Assembly (NCBI RefSeq): GCF_036924645.1
Contig: NZ_JAZHRX010000001.1
Span: 4,553,501-4,617,500 of the forward strand
DNA: 64,000 nucleotides
Direction of reading: 5' to 3'
Source: Bradyrhizobium sp. AZCC 2176
Lineage (GTDB): Bacteria; Pseudomonadota; Alphaproteobacteria; Rhizobiales; Xanthobacteraceae
This document shows, in pieces, positions 34,334 to 43,200 of the stretch. Made by a program: the position numbers and the translations under genes. Below the pieces are notes generated by a model. That model saw nothing but the letters and a program-made list of their open reading frames with translations. It did no database searches and was not told where the DNA came from. Numbering within the stretch: position 1 is the stretch's first letter; every line of letters starts with the position of its first letter.

Positions 34334-35467
34334 GTGAGCGGCGACCCGACATTGGAGCGGATGGCCAGGGGCAACGGGCTGGCGCTGTGCGCGACCGGTG
34401 CGTGGACGGCCCGCTTTGCGCCGGTGCTGGAACGAATGGTCACTGAGGCCGAGAAGCTCAGCGGCACCAGGCCCAACATCTTCATCGACGTCTCGCAGGT
34501 GTCAAAACTCGACACGTTCGGCGCCTGGCTAATCGAGCGGCTGCGGCGAAGCCTGACCCAGGGCGGCATCGAGGCCCAGATCGCCGGGCTTTCGGCCAAT
34601 TATTCGAGCCTGGTCGACGAGGTGCGCCGCGTGAAGGCCGAGCCGATCGTCGAAACCGACCGGGTGACGATCACGGGCATGCTGGAACAGATCGGCCGCA
34701 GCGTGGCCGGCGTCGGCGGCACCTTGATCGGGCTGATCGACATGCTGGGCGCGGTGCTCGCAGCGGCCGCCCATGTCCTCGTTCGGCCTCGCAACTTCCG
34801 CCTGACCTCGACCATCCACCATTTGGAGCAGGTGTGCTGGCGCGCGGTGCCGATCGTGGTGCTGATCACGTTCCTGATCGGCTGCATCATCTCGCAGCAG
34901 GGCATTTTCCATTTCCGCAAATTCGGCGCCGACATCTTCGTGGTCGACATGCTCGGCGTGCTGGTGCTGCGCGAGATCGGCGTGCTTTTGGTGGCGATCA
35001 TGGTGGCGGGTCGCTCGGGCTCGGCCTATACCGCCGAACTCGGCTCGATGAAGATGCGCGAGGAGATCGACGCGCTGCGCACCATGGGTTTTGACCCGAT
35101 CGAGGTCCTGATCCTGCCTCGGATGCTGGCACTGGTGCTGGCTTTGCCGATCCTGGCATTTCTGGGCGCGATGGCAGCGCTTTACGGCGGCGGGCTGGTG
35201 GCGTGGCTCTATGGCGGCGTCGATCCGGAAGCTTTCCTGCTGCGGCTGCGCGACGCCATCTCGATCGACCATTTCATCGTCGGCATTATCAAGGCGCCGG
35301 TGATGGCGGCCGTGATCGGCATCGTCGCCTGTGTCGAGGGGCTGGCCGTGCAGGGCAGCGCCGAGTCGCTCGGCCAGCACACGACGTCCTCGGTGGTGAA
35401 GGGAATCTTCTTCGTGATCGTGATGGATGGTGTGTTCGCCATCTTCTTCGCATCGATCGGAATGTGA
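34334..35467 (+). CDS. mlaE: STAS-MlaE fusion: ABC lipid-transport permease
   Basis: A protein of 377 residues. Residues about 1-100 form a STAS-like domain (GNGLALCATGAWTARFAPVL; IFIDVSQVSKLDTFGAWLIE), comparable to MlaB. The remainder is an MlaE permease with TFLIGCIISQQG, REIGVLLVAIMVAGRSGSAY, TAELGSMKMREEIDALRTMG and a final FFVIVMDGVFAIFFASIG. It forms the membrane part of an importer that moves phospholipid between outer and inner membranes. GTG at 34334 is preferred since AAGGGG lies eight bases before it; a GTG at 34325 overlaps that site. It leads a three-gene operon with mlaF and mlaD. Confidence 0.92.
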   Translation: MSGDPTLERMARGNGLALCATGAWTARFAPVLERMVTEAEKLSGTRPNIFIDVSQVSKLDTFGAWLIERLRRSLTQGGIEAQIAGLSANYSSLVDEVRRVKAEPIVETDRVTITGMLEQIGRSVAGVGGTLIGLIDMLGAVLAAAAHVLVRPRNFRLTSTIHHLEQVCWRAVPIVVLITFLIGCIISQQGIFHFRKFGADIFVVDMLGVLVLREIGVLLVAIMVAGRSGSAYTAELGSMKMREEIDALRTMGFDPIEVLILPRMLALVLALPILAFLGAMAALYGGGLVAWLYGGVDPEAFLLRLRDAISIDHFIVGIIKAPVMAAVIGIVACVEGLAVQGSAESLGQHTTSSVVKGIFFVIVMDGVFAIFFASIGM

Positions 35468-35469
35468 CC

Positions 35470-36240
35470 ATGGCGGGCGAGATTTCCGACGCCATTATCC
35501 GGGTTCGCGACATCACCGTGCAATTCGGCAAAACGCGCGTGCTCGACGGGCTCAACCTCGACGTCAAGCGCGGCGAGATTCTTGGGTTTGTCGGTCCCTC
35601 GGGCGCTGGAAAGTCGGTGCTGACGCGGACGATCATCGGCCTGGTGCCCAAGATCGCCGGACGTATCGAGGTGTTCGGTGTCGACCTTGATGCGGCGAGT
35701 GCCGCGGAGCGCCGCGGCGTCGAGCGCCGCTGGGGCATCCTGTTTCAGCAGGGCGCGCTGTTCTCCTCGCTCACGGTGCGCCAGAACATCCAGTTTCCGG
35801 TGCGCGAATATCTCAACGTCTCGCAGCGGCTGCTCGACGAGATCATGGTGGCCAAGCTCGGCATGGTGGGCCTGCGGCCCGAGGTTGCCGACCGCTATCC
35901 GTCCGAACTCTCCGGCGGCATGGTCAAGCGCGTGGCGCTGGCGCGCGCGCTCGCGCTCGATCCCGAATTGGTGTTCCTGGACGAGCCGACCTCCGGGCTC
36001 GATCCGATCGGCGCCGGGGATTTCGACGAGCTGGTGCGCACCCTGCAGCGTACTTTGGGCCTGACGGTTTTCATGGTAACCCATGATCTCGACAGCCTTT
36101 ATACGGCCTGCGACCGTATCGCGGTTTTAGGGAACGGTAAGATCATTGCCGCAGGATCGATTGCCGACATGCAGGCCTCGCAGCATCCCTGGCTGAGGCA
36201 ATATTTCCACGGCAAGCGCGCCCGCGCGGTCATGGGCTAG
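35470..36240 (+). CDS. mlaF: ABC lipid-transport ATPase MlaF
   Basis: An ATP-binding protein of 256 residues. Walker A is GPSGAGKS near residue 43, the Q-loop LFQQGALFSSLT, ABC signature LSGGMVKRVALARALALDP, Walker B LVFLDEPTSGLDP and the H-loop VTHDL. The LSGGM variant of the signature and the GALFSSLTV stretch after the Q-loop are typical of MlaF. It starts two bases after the permease stop, so it is translationally linked. Works with MlaE and MlaD. Confidence 0.95.
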   Translation: MAGEISDAIIRVRDITVQFGKTRVLDGLNLDVKRGEILGFVGPSGAGKSVLTRTIIGLVPKIAGRIEVFGVDLDAASAAERRGVERRWGILFQQGALFSSLTVRQNIQFPVREYLNVSQRLLDEIMVAKLGMVGLRPEVADRYPSELSGGMVKRVALARALALDPELVFLDEPTSGLDPIGAGDFDELVRTLQRTLGLTVFMVTHDLDSLYTACDRIAVLGNGKIIAAGSIADMQASQHPWLRQYFHGKRARAVMG

Positions 36241-36292
36241 AGACCATGATCACGAAACGGGCACCGGTTTTTGATGAGATCATGCTCAAACA
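36238..36292. repeat. Dispersed palindromic repeat, GAGCATGA family, copy 4
   Basis: TAGAGACCATGATCACGAAA, then CGGGCACCGGTTTTTGATGA and GATCATGCTCAAAC. It begins within the mlaF stop codon and separates mlaF from mlaD inside one operon. Confidence 0.75.
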
Positions 36293-36356
36293 AGCGATAA
36301 ATGACAGGTCTGATCGGCAAAGCTGAACGGACCCAGGTTTCGGAGTACCTTGAGTT

Positions 36357-37262
36357 ATGGAAACGCGGGCGAATTACGTCCTGATCGGGGCCTTCACGCT
36401 GGCGGTGATCGCCGCCGCATTCGGCTTCGTGCTGTGGTTTCAGAGCCTTCACACCACCAAGCAGCGCAGCCCGATCCGCATCGTGTTCGAAGGCCCGGCG
36501 TCGGGCCTGCGCAACGGCGGGAGCGTCAATTTTAACGGTATCAGGGTAGGGGAGGTTGTCTCGGTCAAGCTCGACAACCCGCGGCGGGTGGTCGCACTGG
36601 CGATGGTCGAGAACAACGCCCCGATCCGCAAGGACACGCTTGTCGGCCTCGAATTCCAAGGACTGACCGGCGTCGCGGCGATCTCGCTGAAGGGCGGTGA
36701 GGAGACCGCGCCTGCCGTGCCGCTCGACGAGGACGGCGTGCCGATGCTGACCGCCGACCCGAGCGCGCTGCAGGACGTGACGGAGTCGATTCGCGCCACG
36801 CTGCAGAACGTCAACCGGCTTGTCGCCGACAACCAGGAGTCGGTGAAGAACTCGCTGCGGAATCTCGAAACCTTCACGGCCGCGCTCGCGCGCAACTCCG
36901 AGAAGATCGACAACGTCATGCTCAGGGTCGACGGCGTGATGGGCAAGGCCGACAGTCTGATGCTCGGGCTGAACACGATCGCGGGCGGCGCCGCCGGCGG
37001 CGAATTGAATCTCATGGTGAAGTCGATCCGCGAACTCGCGGAGGATTTCGACAAGCGATCCGGCGCGCTGATGGCCGATGGCCGCCGCACCCTCTCCGAC
37101 ATCAGCCGCGCCGTGAACAATTTCGACCGTAACCCGACCCGCGTGATCTTCGGCGGAGGCAATGCTCAGGCGGCCGAGCCCGCGCCAACCGCGGCAGCCT
37201 CGCCAAGGCCGGCACCGACCGCGGCAGCTCCGAAGCCGCCGAACGGGCAGAAACGGCAGTAA
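36357..37262 (+). CDS. mlaD: MlaD/MCE-family lipid-transport protein
   Basis: A protein of 301 residues: N-terminal anchor (ANYVLIGAFTLAVIAAAFGF), an MCE domain (IRIVFEGPASGLRNGGSVNF, NGIRVGEVVSVKLD, VGLEFQGLTGVAAISLKGG) and a long helical C-terminal part (IRATLQNVNRLVADNQESVK, then repeats of similar helices), ending in an Ala/Pro-rich tail. MCE proteins form hexameric rings in the periplasm that carry lipids. It follows mlaF after a 116-base gap that contains the dispersed repeat. MlaC and MlaA are not in the window. Confidence 0.92.
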   Translation: METRANYVLIGAFTLAVIAAAFGFVLWFQSLHTTKQRSPIRIVFEGPASGLRNGGSVNFNGIRVGEVVSVKLDNPRRVVALAMVENNAPIRKDTLVGLEFQGLTGVAAISLKGGEETAPAVPLDEDGVPMLTADPSALQDVTESIRATLQNVNRLVADNQESVKNSLRNLETFTAALARNSEKIDNVMLRVDGVMGKADSLMLGLNTIAGGAAGGELNLMVKSIRELAEDFDKRSGALMADGRRTLSDISRAVNNFDRNPTRVIFGGGNAQAAEPAPTAAASPRPAPTAAAPKPPNGQKRQ

Positions 37263-37289
37263 GGGCCGCAAACCTCGCGTGAAGCCTTA

Positions 37290-39953
37290 TCAACTCGCGG
37301 TCTTGAGCCGGGCGCCTGCATCGGCTTTCATGTACTCGGCGTATAGCTCAGCCTTGTGCGGGCGTCCGATCAAATAGCCCTGCATATCGTCGCATCGCTC
37401 CCGCATCAGGATCGTAAGCTGCTCGTTGGTCTCGACGCCTTCGGCAAGAACCGGAACGTTGAAGCCATGAGCGAGCCCGATCACGGCCCGAACGATTGCC
37501 AACGAGCGCGCGCTGCAGCCGAGTGAGGCGACGAAGGAGCGGTCGATCTTGATCCGGTCGAGCGGAAACGCCTGCAGATAGGACAATGACGAGTAGCCGG
37601 TCCCGAAATCGTCGAGCGCGATCATGATGCCGAGGGATTTGAGGGATTTCAGGGTCTGGCTCGCACGCGAGATATCCTCGATCAGGACGCCCTCGGTAAT
37701 TTCCAGCTCGAGCCGGGATGGCGGCAGGCCGCTGTCGCGCAACGCCGCGCGCACCTGATCCTCCAGATTCTCGCGGCGGAACTGGGCGGCCGAGACGTTC
37801 ACGGCAATGCGCACGCTCTCGTCCCATGACGCCGCCTGCCGGCAAGCCTCCCGCAGGACCCATTCATCGATCTTCGCAATCGACCCGCTCTCCTCGGCGA
37901 CCGGAATGAATTCTCCGGGCATCACCAGACCGCGCAGCGGATGCTGCCAGCGCACCAGCGCCTCAAATCCGTTGATCCTGCCGTCCCTGTGGCGCTGCGG
38001 CTGGTATTCGAGATAGAGTTCGCCGTTCTCGACGGCAGAACGAAGATCGTGCTCCATGGCACGACGCTCGCGCAACTGCCGGTCCATCGCGCTGGTAAAG
38101 ATGCGCGTTGTCCCGCGCCCCTCATTCTTTGCGCGATAGAGCGCCGCATCCGCATTGGCCAAGAGCGATGCAGGGGTGTCACCATCGCGCGGGTAGAGCG
38201 CCACGCCGATGCTGAGGTCGATGTCCAGCGCGTGGCCGTCGATCTCGATCGCGTGTCTGAACGCGTCGCGCATTCGGCCGGCCACGAGTTCTGCAGCTCC
38301 CGGCAACGGCACCTGTTCGGTGATGGCAATGAATTCGTCGCCGCCCACGCGCGCGACATAGGCGCCCTGGGCGGCCTGGCGCAGCCTTCGGGATGCCTCC
38401 TGCAGCACGGCATCGCCCGTCGAATGCCCGAACAGGTCGTTGACTTCCTTGAAGTGATCCAGATCGATGCAAAGGACCGCAAAGTTGCCGCCGGCGTCTC
38501 CGGTATGCTGCATCAACGTGGAAAGGCGCGCGTCGAACGCGGCACGATTGGGCAGATCGGTCAGAAGATCGTGCGATGCCAGGTATCTGACTTTCTGCTC
38601 GGCGCGGTTGCGCTCTGTCACATCGAACGCCACCGAAACGATCCCGGCCTTGCCCTGATAGAGCAGAGGCCGCGATTCAATCACGACTTCGATCAGGTCG
38701 CCTCGGGAAGTCTTGTGGATGACGGGTTCCTGCAGTGTCCGGGCCAGCTCCGCCGGCGCGCAACCGTCTGCGCTGAGATTGTGCTCGGACATCGAGAGCA
38801 GTTCTTCGCTCAGATAGCCGTAATGGCTGCACATCGCGGCATTGACTGCCAATAGCCGCCTCGTACTCGCGTCCGCTACCCACATCGGCAACGGGTTCTC
38901 TTCGAACAGCAGCCGGAACGAAGCCTCGCTGCGTTTCAGGTCGGTGATATCGACACGAATCCCGATGCTGCCGCCGTCCGCGGTCCGCCGCTCCTCGATT
39001 CGGGTCCATCTGTCGCCCGGCAGTTGTTGCTCGTGGTAGCTTTGCGGCAGGGCATGGCGGGCCATGCGTTCCCTAAACCATTCGTCCTCGCGCCCAACGG
39101 CGTCGGCGTATTGACGATGCGCCAGGCCAGCACGAAGAATGTCTTCGAAGCGGGCGCCCTCAACGATGGCCGCCGCATTGGACGCATAGAGCCTGGGATA
39201 TTGCCGGTTCCACAGAACCAGCCGGTCGTCCCTGTCGAATATTGCCAGTCCTTCGGGGACAACGTCCAGGGCTTCCGTCAGATAGGTATGCGCGGCCCGG
39301 GTACGCTCTCCTTCCTCGGCAAGTCTCGCCTGAGTTTCGATCAGCCGGACGAAATTGCCGAAATTCGTGTTGATCATCCGGACGAACAGAACCAGCAGAA
39401 GGCCCAGATTGATGCCGATGCAAACCAGAAGCGGTTCTCCGGAAGCGAGCAAGCGCAACGCGAGCGGCAGTCCTGCAATGAACAGCGTCAGCCGCGACGC
39501 AGCCGGGAAAATGCCAAGACAATAGGCCGCGCCGATGCAGCCCATGAATACGAGCAGCGAGATCGGTGCGCGAAGCGAGGGGTCCACGGCTTCGATCAGC
39601 GCCAGGGTCCAGATGAGAAATCCGGCGGGCAACGCGGCGGAAAGAATTCGCATCCGTGCCAGAAACCGATAGGCCTCATCCGGCGTGAGTTCGACCCCGC
39701 GCATCCTGACCCACTGGATCATGCGAATGACGCTAATGGTCAGAAGCGCGCCGGGGAGGGTGAATCTGAGCCATCCATTGACCGGTGAAGGTAGGACAAA
39801 GCCGACGCTGATGCTGTCCAGCAGCAGCACGGCATAAAGAATCGGGACCTGGTTGGTGAGGATGCGAAATTGCTCGCTGACGAGCGCGCGGCCGTGCGGC
39901 GTTGTGCATTCGCCGACGGCGAACAAGCTACGCGCCCTGGTTATGAAGTTCAT
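37290..39953 (-). CDS. Membrane PAS-GGDEF-EAL cyclic di-GMP enzyme
   Basis: A protein of 887 residues. Domains in order: about five or six membrane helices (residues 30-200), PAS-like segment 1 (ALDVVPEGLAIFDRDDRLVL), PAS segment 2 (FRLLFEENPLPMWVADASTR), a GGDEF domain with intact GGDEF at 537-541 and an EAL domain with intact EAL at 664-666 plus IALDDFGTGYSSLSYLQAFP. RVGGDEF and the FEALVRW and DDFGTGYSS motifs are complete, so both synthesis and hydrolysis of c-di-GMP are possible. ATG at 39953 has GGGACGAG upstream; a start at 40016 is possible. It converges on mlaD with 27 bases between. Confidence 0.92.
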   Translation of the reverse strand: MNFITRARSLFAVGECTTPHGRALVSEQFRILTNQVPILYAVLLLDSISVGFVLPSPVNGWLRFTLPGALLTISVIRMIQWVRMRGVELTPDEAYRFLARMRILSAALPAGFLIWTLALIEAVDPSLRAPISLLVFMGCIGAAYCLGIFPAASRLTLFIAGLPLALRLLASGEPLLVCIGINLGLLLVLFVRMINTNFGNFVRLIETQARLAEEGERTRAAHTYLTEALDVVPEGLAIFDRDDRLVLWNRQYPRLYASNAAAIVEGARFEDILRAGLAHRQYADAVGREDEWFRERMARHALPQSYHEQQLPGDRWTRIEERRTADGGSIGIRVDITDLKRSEASFRLLFEENPLPMWVADASTRRLLAVNAAMCSHYGYLSEELLSMSEHNLSADGCAPAELARTLQEPVIHKTSRGDLIEVVIESRPLLYQGKAGIVSVAFDVTERNRAEQKVRYLASHDLLTDLPNRAAFDARLSTLMQHTGDAGGNFAVLCIDLDHFKEVNDLFGHSTGDAVLQEASRRLRQAAQGAYVARVGGDEFIAITEQVPLPGAAELVAGRMRDAFRHAIEIDGHALDIDLSIGVALYPRDGDTPASLLANADAALYRAKNEGRGTTRIFTSAMDRQLRERRAMEHDLRSAVENGELYLEYQPQRHRDGRINGFEALVRWQHPLRGLVMPGEFIPVAEESGSIAKIDEWVLREACRQAASWDESVRIAVNVSAAQFRRENLEDQVRAALRDSGLPPSRLELEITEGVLIEDISRASQTLKSLKSLGIMIALDDFGTGYSSLSYLQAFPLDRIKIDRSFVASLGCSARSLAIVRAVIGLAHGFNVPVLAEGVETNEQLTILMRERCDDMQGYLIGRPHKAELYAEYMKADAGARLKTAS

Positions 39954-40205
39954 GCCATCTCGTCCCGTCACGAGACGGCAAGCTATGCCGCAATCAAGAA
40001 TCTCTCGTAAAAACACTTGGTAGCAATGAGCTTAATCCGCGCCAAACCGCATTTTCCTCACGGAAAAGCGCCGGAATCCGGCAAATCATCAGCCCGCGTT
40101 TCGCGGAACACCGTGGTTTTACGGACGCACAATTTCATGAATGGGATTTCGCAGCGGAAGCCACGTCCACGTGACGTGGCATGGGCATCACGGCTACCGC
40201 ATATA

Positions 40206-40236
40206 AAAACGGAGGCATCGGTGCCTCCGTTTTTTT
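40206..40236. terminator. Strong terminator after the large coiled-coil gene
   Basis: ACGGAGGCA (40209-40217) pairs with TGCCTCCGT (40222-40230) around a TCGG loop, with AAAA on the left and TTTTTTT on the right, so it works in either direction. It lies 20 bases after the stop of the leftward gene that ends at 40258. Confidence 0.88.
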
Positions 40237-40257
40237 ATGTCGCCAGTCGCTGGTTGC

Positions 40258-43200
40258 TTACCCCAGCCGTCCCGCCGCGTGCGCGAGCAATGTGTAGACC
40301 AGCCCGGTCTCCGAGGTGAGGTGGCCGCGCAGCGCCTGCGGTCCGCGATCTTCGCGGGCGACTTCGTCGAGCAGCCGCTCGAACTCGGCGATATAGCGGT
40401 CGACCGTCTGCTTGAAGCCGCGGTCGGCGCGATATTTGCGGGCGACTTCGTCGAACGCCTTCTGGCCGGCCGGCGTGTAGAGCCGTTTAGAGAACGCCTT
40501 GCTCTCGCCGCGCTGATAGCGGTCCCACATTTCGGCGGCGAGGTTGCGGTCCATCAGCCGGCCGATGTCGAGCGACAGCGACTCCAGCGGATTGGCGGGG
40601 GTCTGCGGCAGGCGGCCACGGGGAGCCTGTCCCGCACCTGCGTCGGTGCGGTGGAGCAGGTCGGACAGCCATCCGTCGCCGCGTCCGGCATCCTGGCTTG
40701 CCGGCGAGACGGGCGGGGCTTCGGCGCGGCGCGGGGCCGGCATGCCGAGATCCGGCGGCGGCAGCGTCGATGCGCTGCCGGCGTCGCGCATGCGTACCTC
40801 GTTGCGGCCGGCGGCGGTTGCCATCACGGGCTCCTCCTGGCGCTGCACGCTGGCCCGAGCGGAGGTCACGACATCGAGGCCGCGGCCGTGATGGGCGACG
40901 ATCCGGTTGAGCTCGGCGAGCGCCTCGATCTGGTCGACAATCACCTTGCGCATCTGCGCGGTATTGTCGGCCGCCTCCTGCGGCATCTCGAGCACGCCGC
41001 GGCGCAGCTCGTTGCGGGTCGCCTCGAGTTCGTTATGCATCTCGGCGGCCATCTGCTTCATGGCCTGCACCATCGCGCCGAACTTCTCGGTCGACTCCTT
41101 GAACATCGCATCCGTTTCATGGGTGCTCTGCTGGTACAGGTCATTCATCGCATTGAGGGTCTGCTGCCGTTCGTTTTCGGCCGCAGTGCGCACCGCTTCG
41201 AACTGGCGGCTGATCGCCGCAGAGCCGGCGCCGGCGGTTTCCGCGACCACGCGCGCGATATCGCGGGCGCGCTCTTCGGCCGCGGCGAGCGATTCGTCGA
41301 GCAGGCCGGTGAAGCGCGACAGCCGCTGGTCGAGGTCGGTGGTGCGCAGGTCGATGGTGGTCACAAGCGATTCAAGCTGCGACTTGCGGTCGGCGACCGA
41401 GCTCGAGGTGGAGCGGTTGGCCTGTTCGACCACGCCGGCTGCCTCGACCAGCTCCTTGCCGTGCTTTTCGAACTCGCTCGACAATGCGCCGAGATCCTCC
41501 AGCGCCTTGGTGGTCTTGCTGTTGAAGACGGTGAGCTGGTCTTCCAGGGTCTGCGTGGCGACCCCGTTGCGGGCGGTGACGTCGTTCATGGCGGACACGA
41601 AGTCGGCCACGCGCGTCACCAGCGCGCGCTCCAGCGAGTTGAGATTGTCGTGGGCGCCGGTCAGCACTTCCTGCAGCAGGATGTTGCCTTCACGCAGCCG
41701 CTCGAACAGCGCCACCGTATCGGTGCGCAGGATCTTGCTGGTTTCCTGCATTTCGGTGACGGCAGCGATCGACACCTGACGCGACTGGTCGATGGCCGAG
41801 CGCGAAGACTGCTCGAGGTCCTTCAGCGACTTCGCCACCGCGCCGGTGGCCATGTCGCCGGCGGACGTGATCGTGCGCGCGACTTCCGAGCCGTGGGTCG
41901 ACATCGATTGCGAGAACGCCTGGCCGCGGGTCTCGATCGATTTCAGGGCGTCGGCGGTGACGCGGTCGATGTCGGTCGTTAGTTGCGTGGTCCTGGAAGA
42001 GAGCGCCTCGACCAGCGCACCGCGGCGGCTGTCGACGATCTGCGCCAGACGGTCGGTCTGCTGTTGAACGTAGGTGACGATTTCGTCGGTCTTGCCGGTC
42101 ATCGTCGAGCCGAAATTGCTGCTCGCGGCGAGCACCGAACGCTCGATATCGGCCGAAGTCGACTTGACCTTGGTGCTGACCTCGTTGGTTGCGGCGACCA
42201 GCGCGCTCTGCGCGTTCTGCGCCGTGGTCTGGATGGTGTCGGTCGTGCTGGCGGTGATGACGCCGAGCGAACGCTCCATGTCGGCGGCGATCGCCTTGAT
42301 CTGGTTTGCGGCGTCGGCGGAGGTCGCGGAAAACGAGCTCTGGGCTTCGCGCGCGGTGCCGAGGATGGAGGCGGCGGTCTCGGCGCCGACCGCGGTTAGC
42401 GTGCGTTCGACATCGATCGCCAGCGACTTGACATGGTTGGCGGCTTCGGTCGACGCCGTGATGAGCGTGTTCTGCGCTTCGCGCGCGCCCGTCGTGATCG
42501 ACTCGGCGGTGGCGTTGCCGGCCATCGAGAGCGAACGCTGCACGTCGGCTGCGAGCGACTTGACCTGGCTCGATGCCTCGGTGGACGCGTTCATGAGGGT
42601 GCTCTGGGCCTCGCGGGCGCCTGCCGTGACCGCCTCGGCGGTCGCCGTACCGGCGATCGAGAGCGAACGCTGAACGTCGGCGGCGAGCGACTTGACCTGG
42701 TTGGCGGCCTCCGCGGAGGCGGCGACCAGCGTGCTCTGGGCTTCGCGGGCGCCTGCGGTGACGGCCTCGGCAGTTGCCGAACCGGCGATCGACAGCGAAC
42801 GCTCGACATCGGCGGCGAGCGACTTGACCTGGCTTGCGGCGTCCGCGGACGCGGTGACCAGCGTGGTCTGCGCCTCGCGCGCGCCGGCGAGAACCGATGC
42901 GGCCGTGGCGTCGCCTGCGGCCGAAAGCGTGCGCTCGACGTCGGCGGCGAGGGACTTGATCTGCGCGGCTGCGTCGGAGGAGGCCGACACCAGTGTGGTC
43001 TGGGCTTCCTGGGCGCTGGTCAGGATCGAATTGGCCGCGCCGGTGCCGACGGCGGTAAGGGAGGCTTCGACCTCGGCCGAGGTCAATTTGAGTTGTGCGC
43101 CGACATCGGAGGAAACCGTCAGCAGCGCCTGCTGCGCGGAGCGCGCGCCGGTCTGGATGGTCTCGGCGGTGTTGACGACGAGATTGGTCAGCGAACGCTC

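Noticed and set aside
40237..41982. 581-codon plus-strand frame
   Set aside because: Antisense shadow of the same gene; composition is Gly/Arg/Leu-rich as expected from reverse reading of GC-rich coding DNA.
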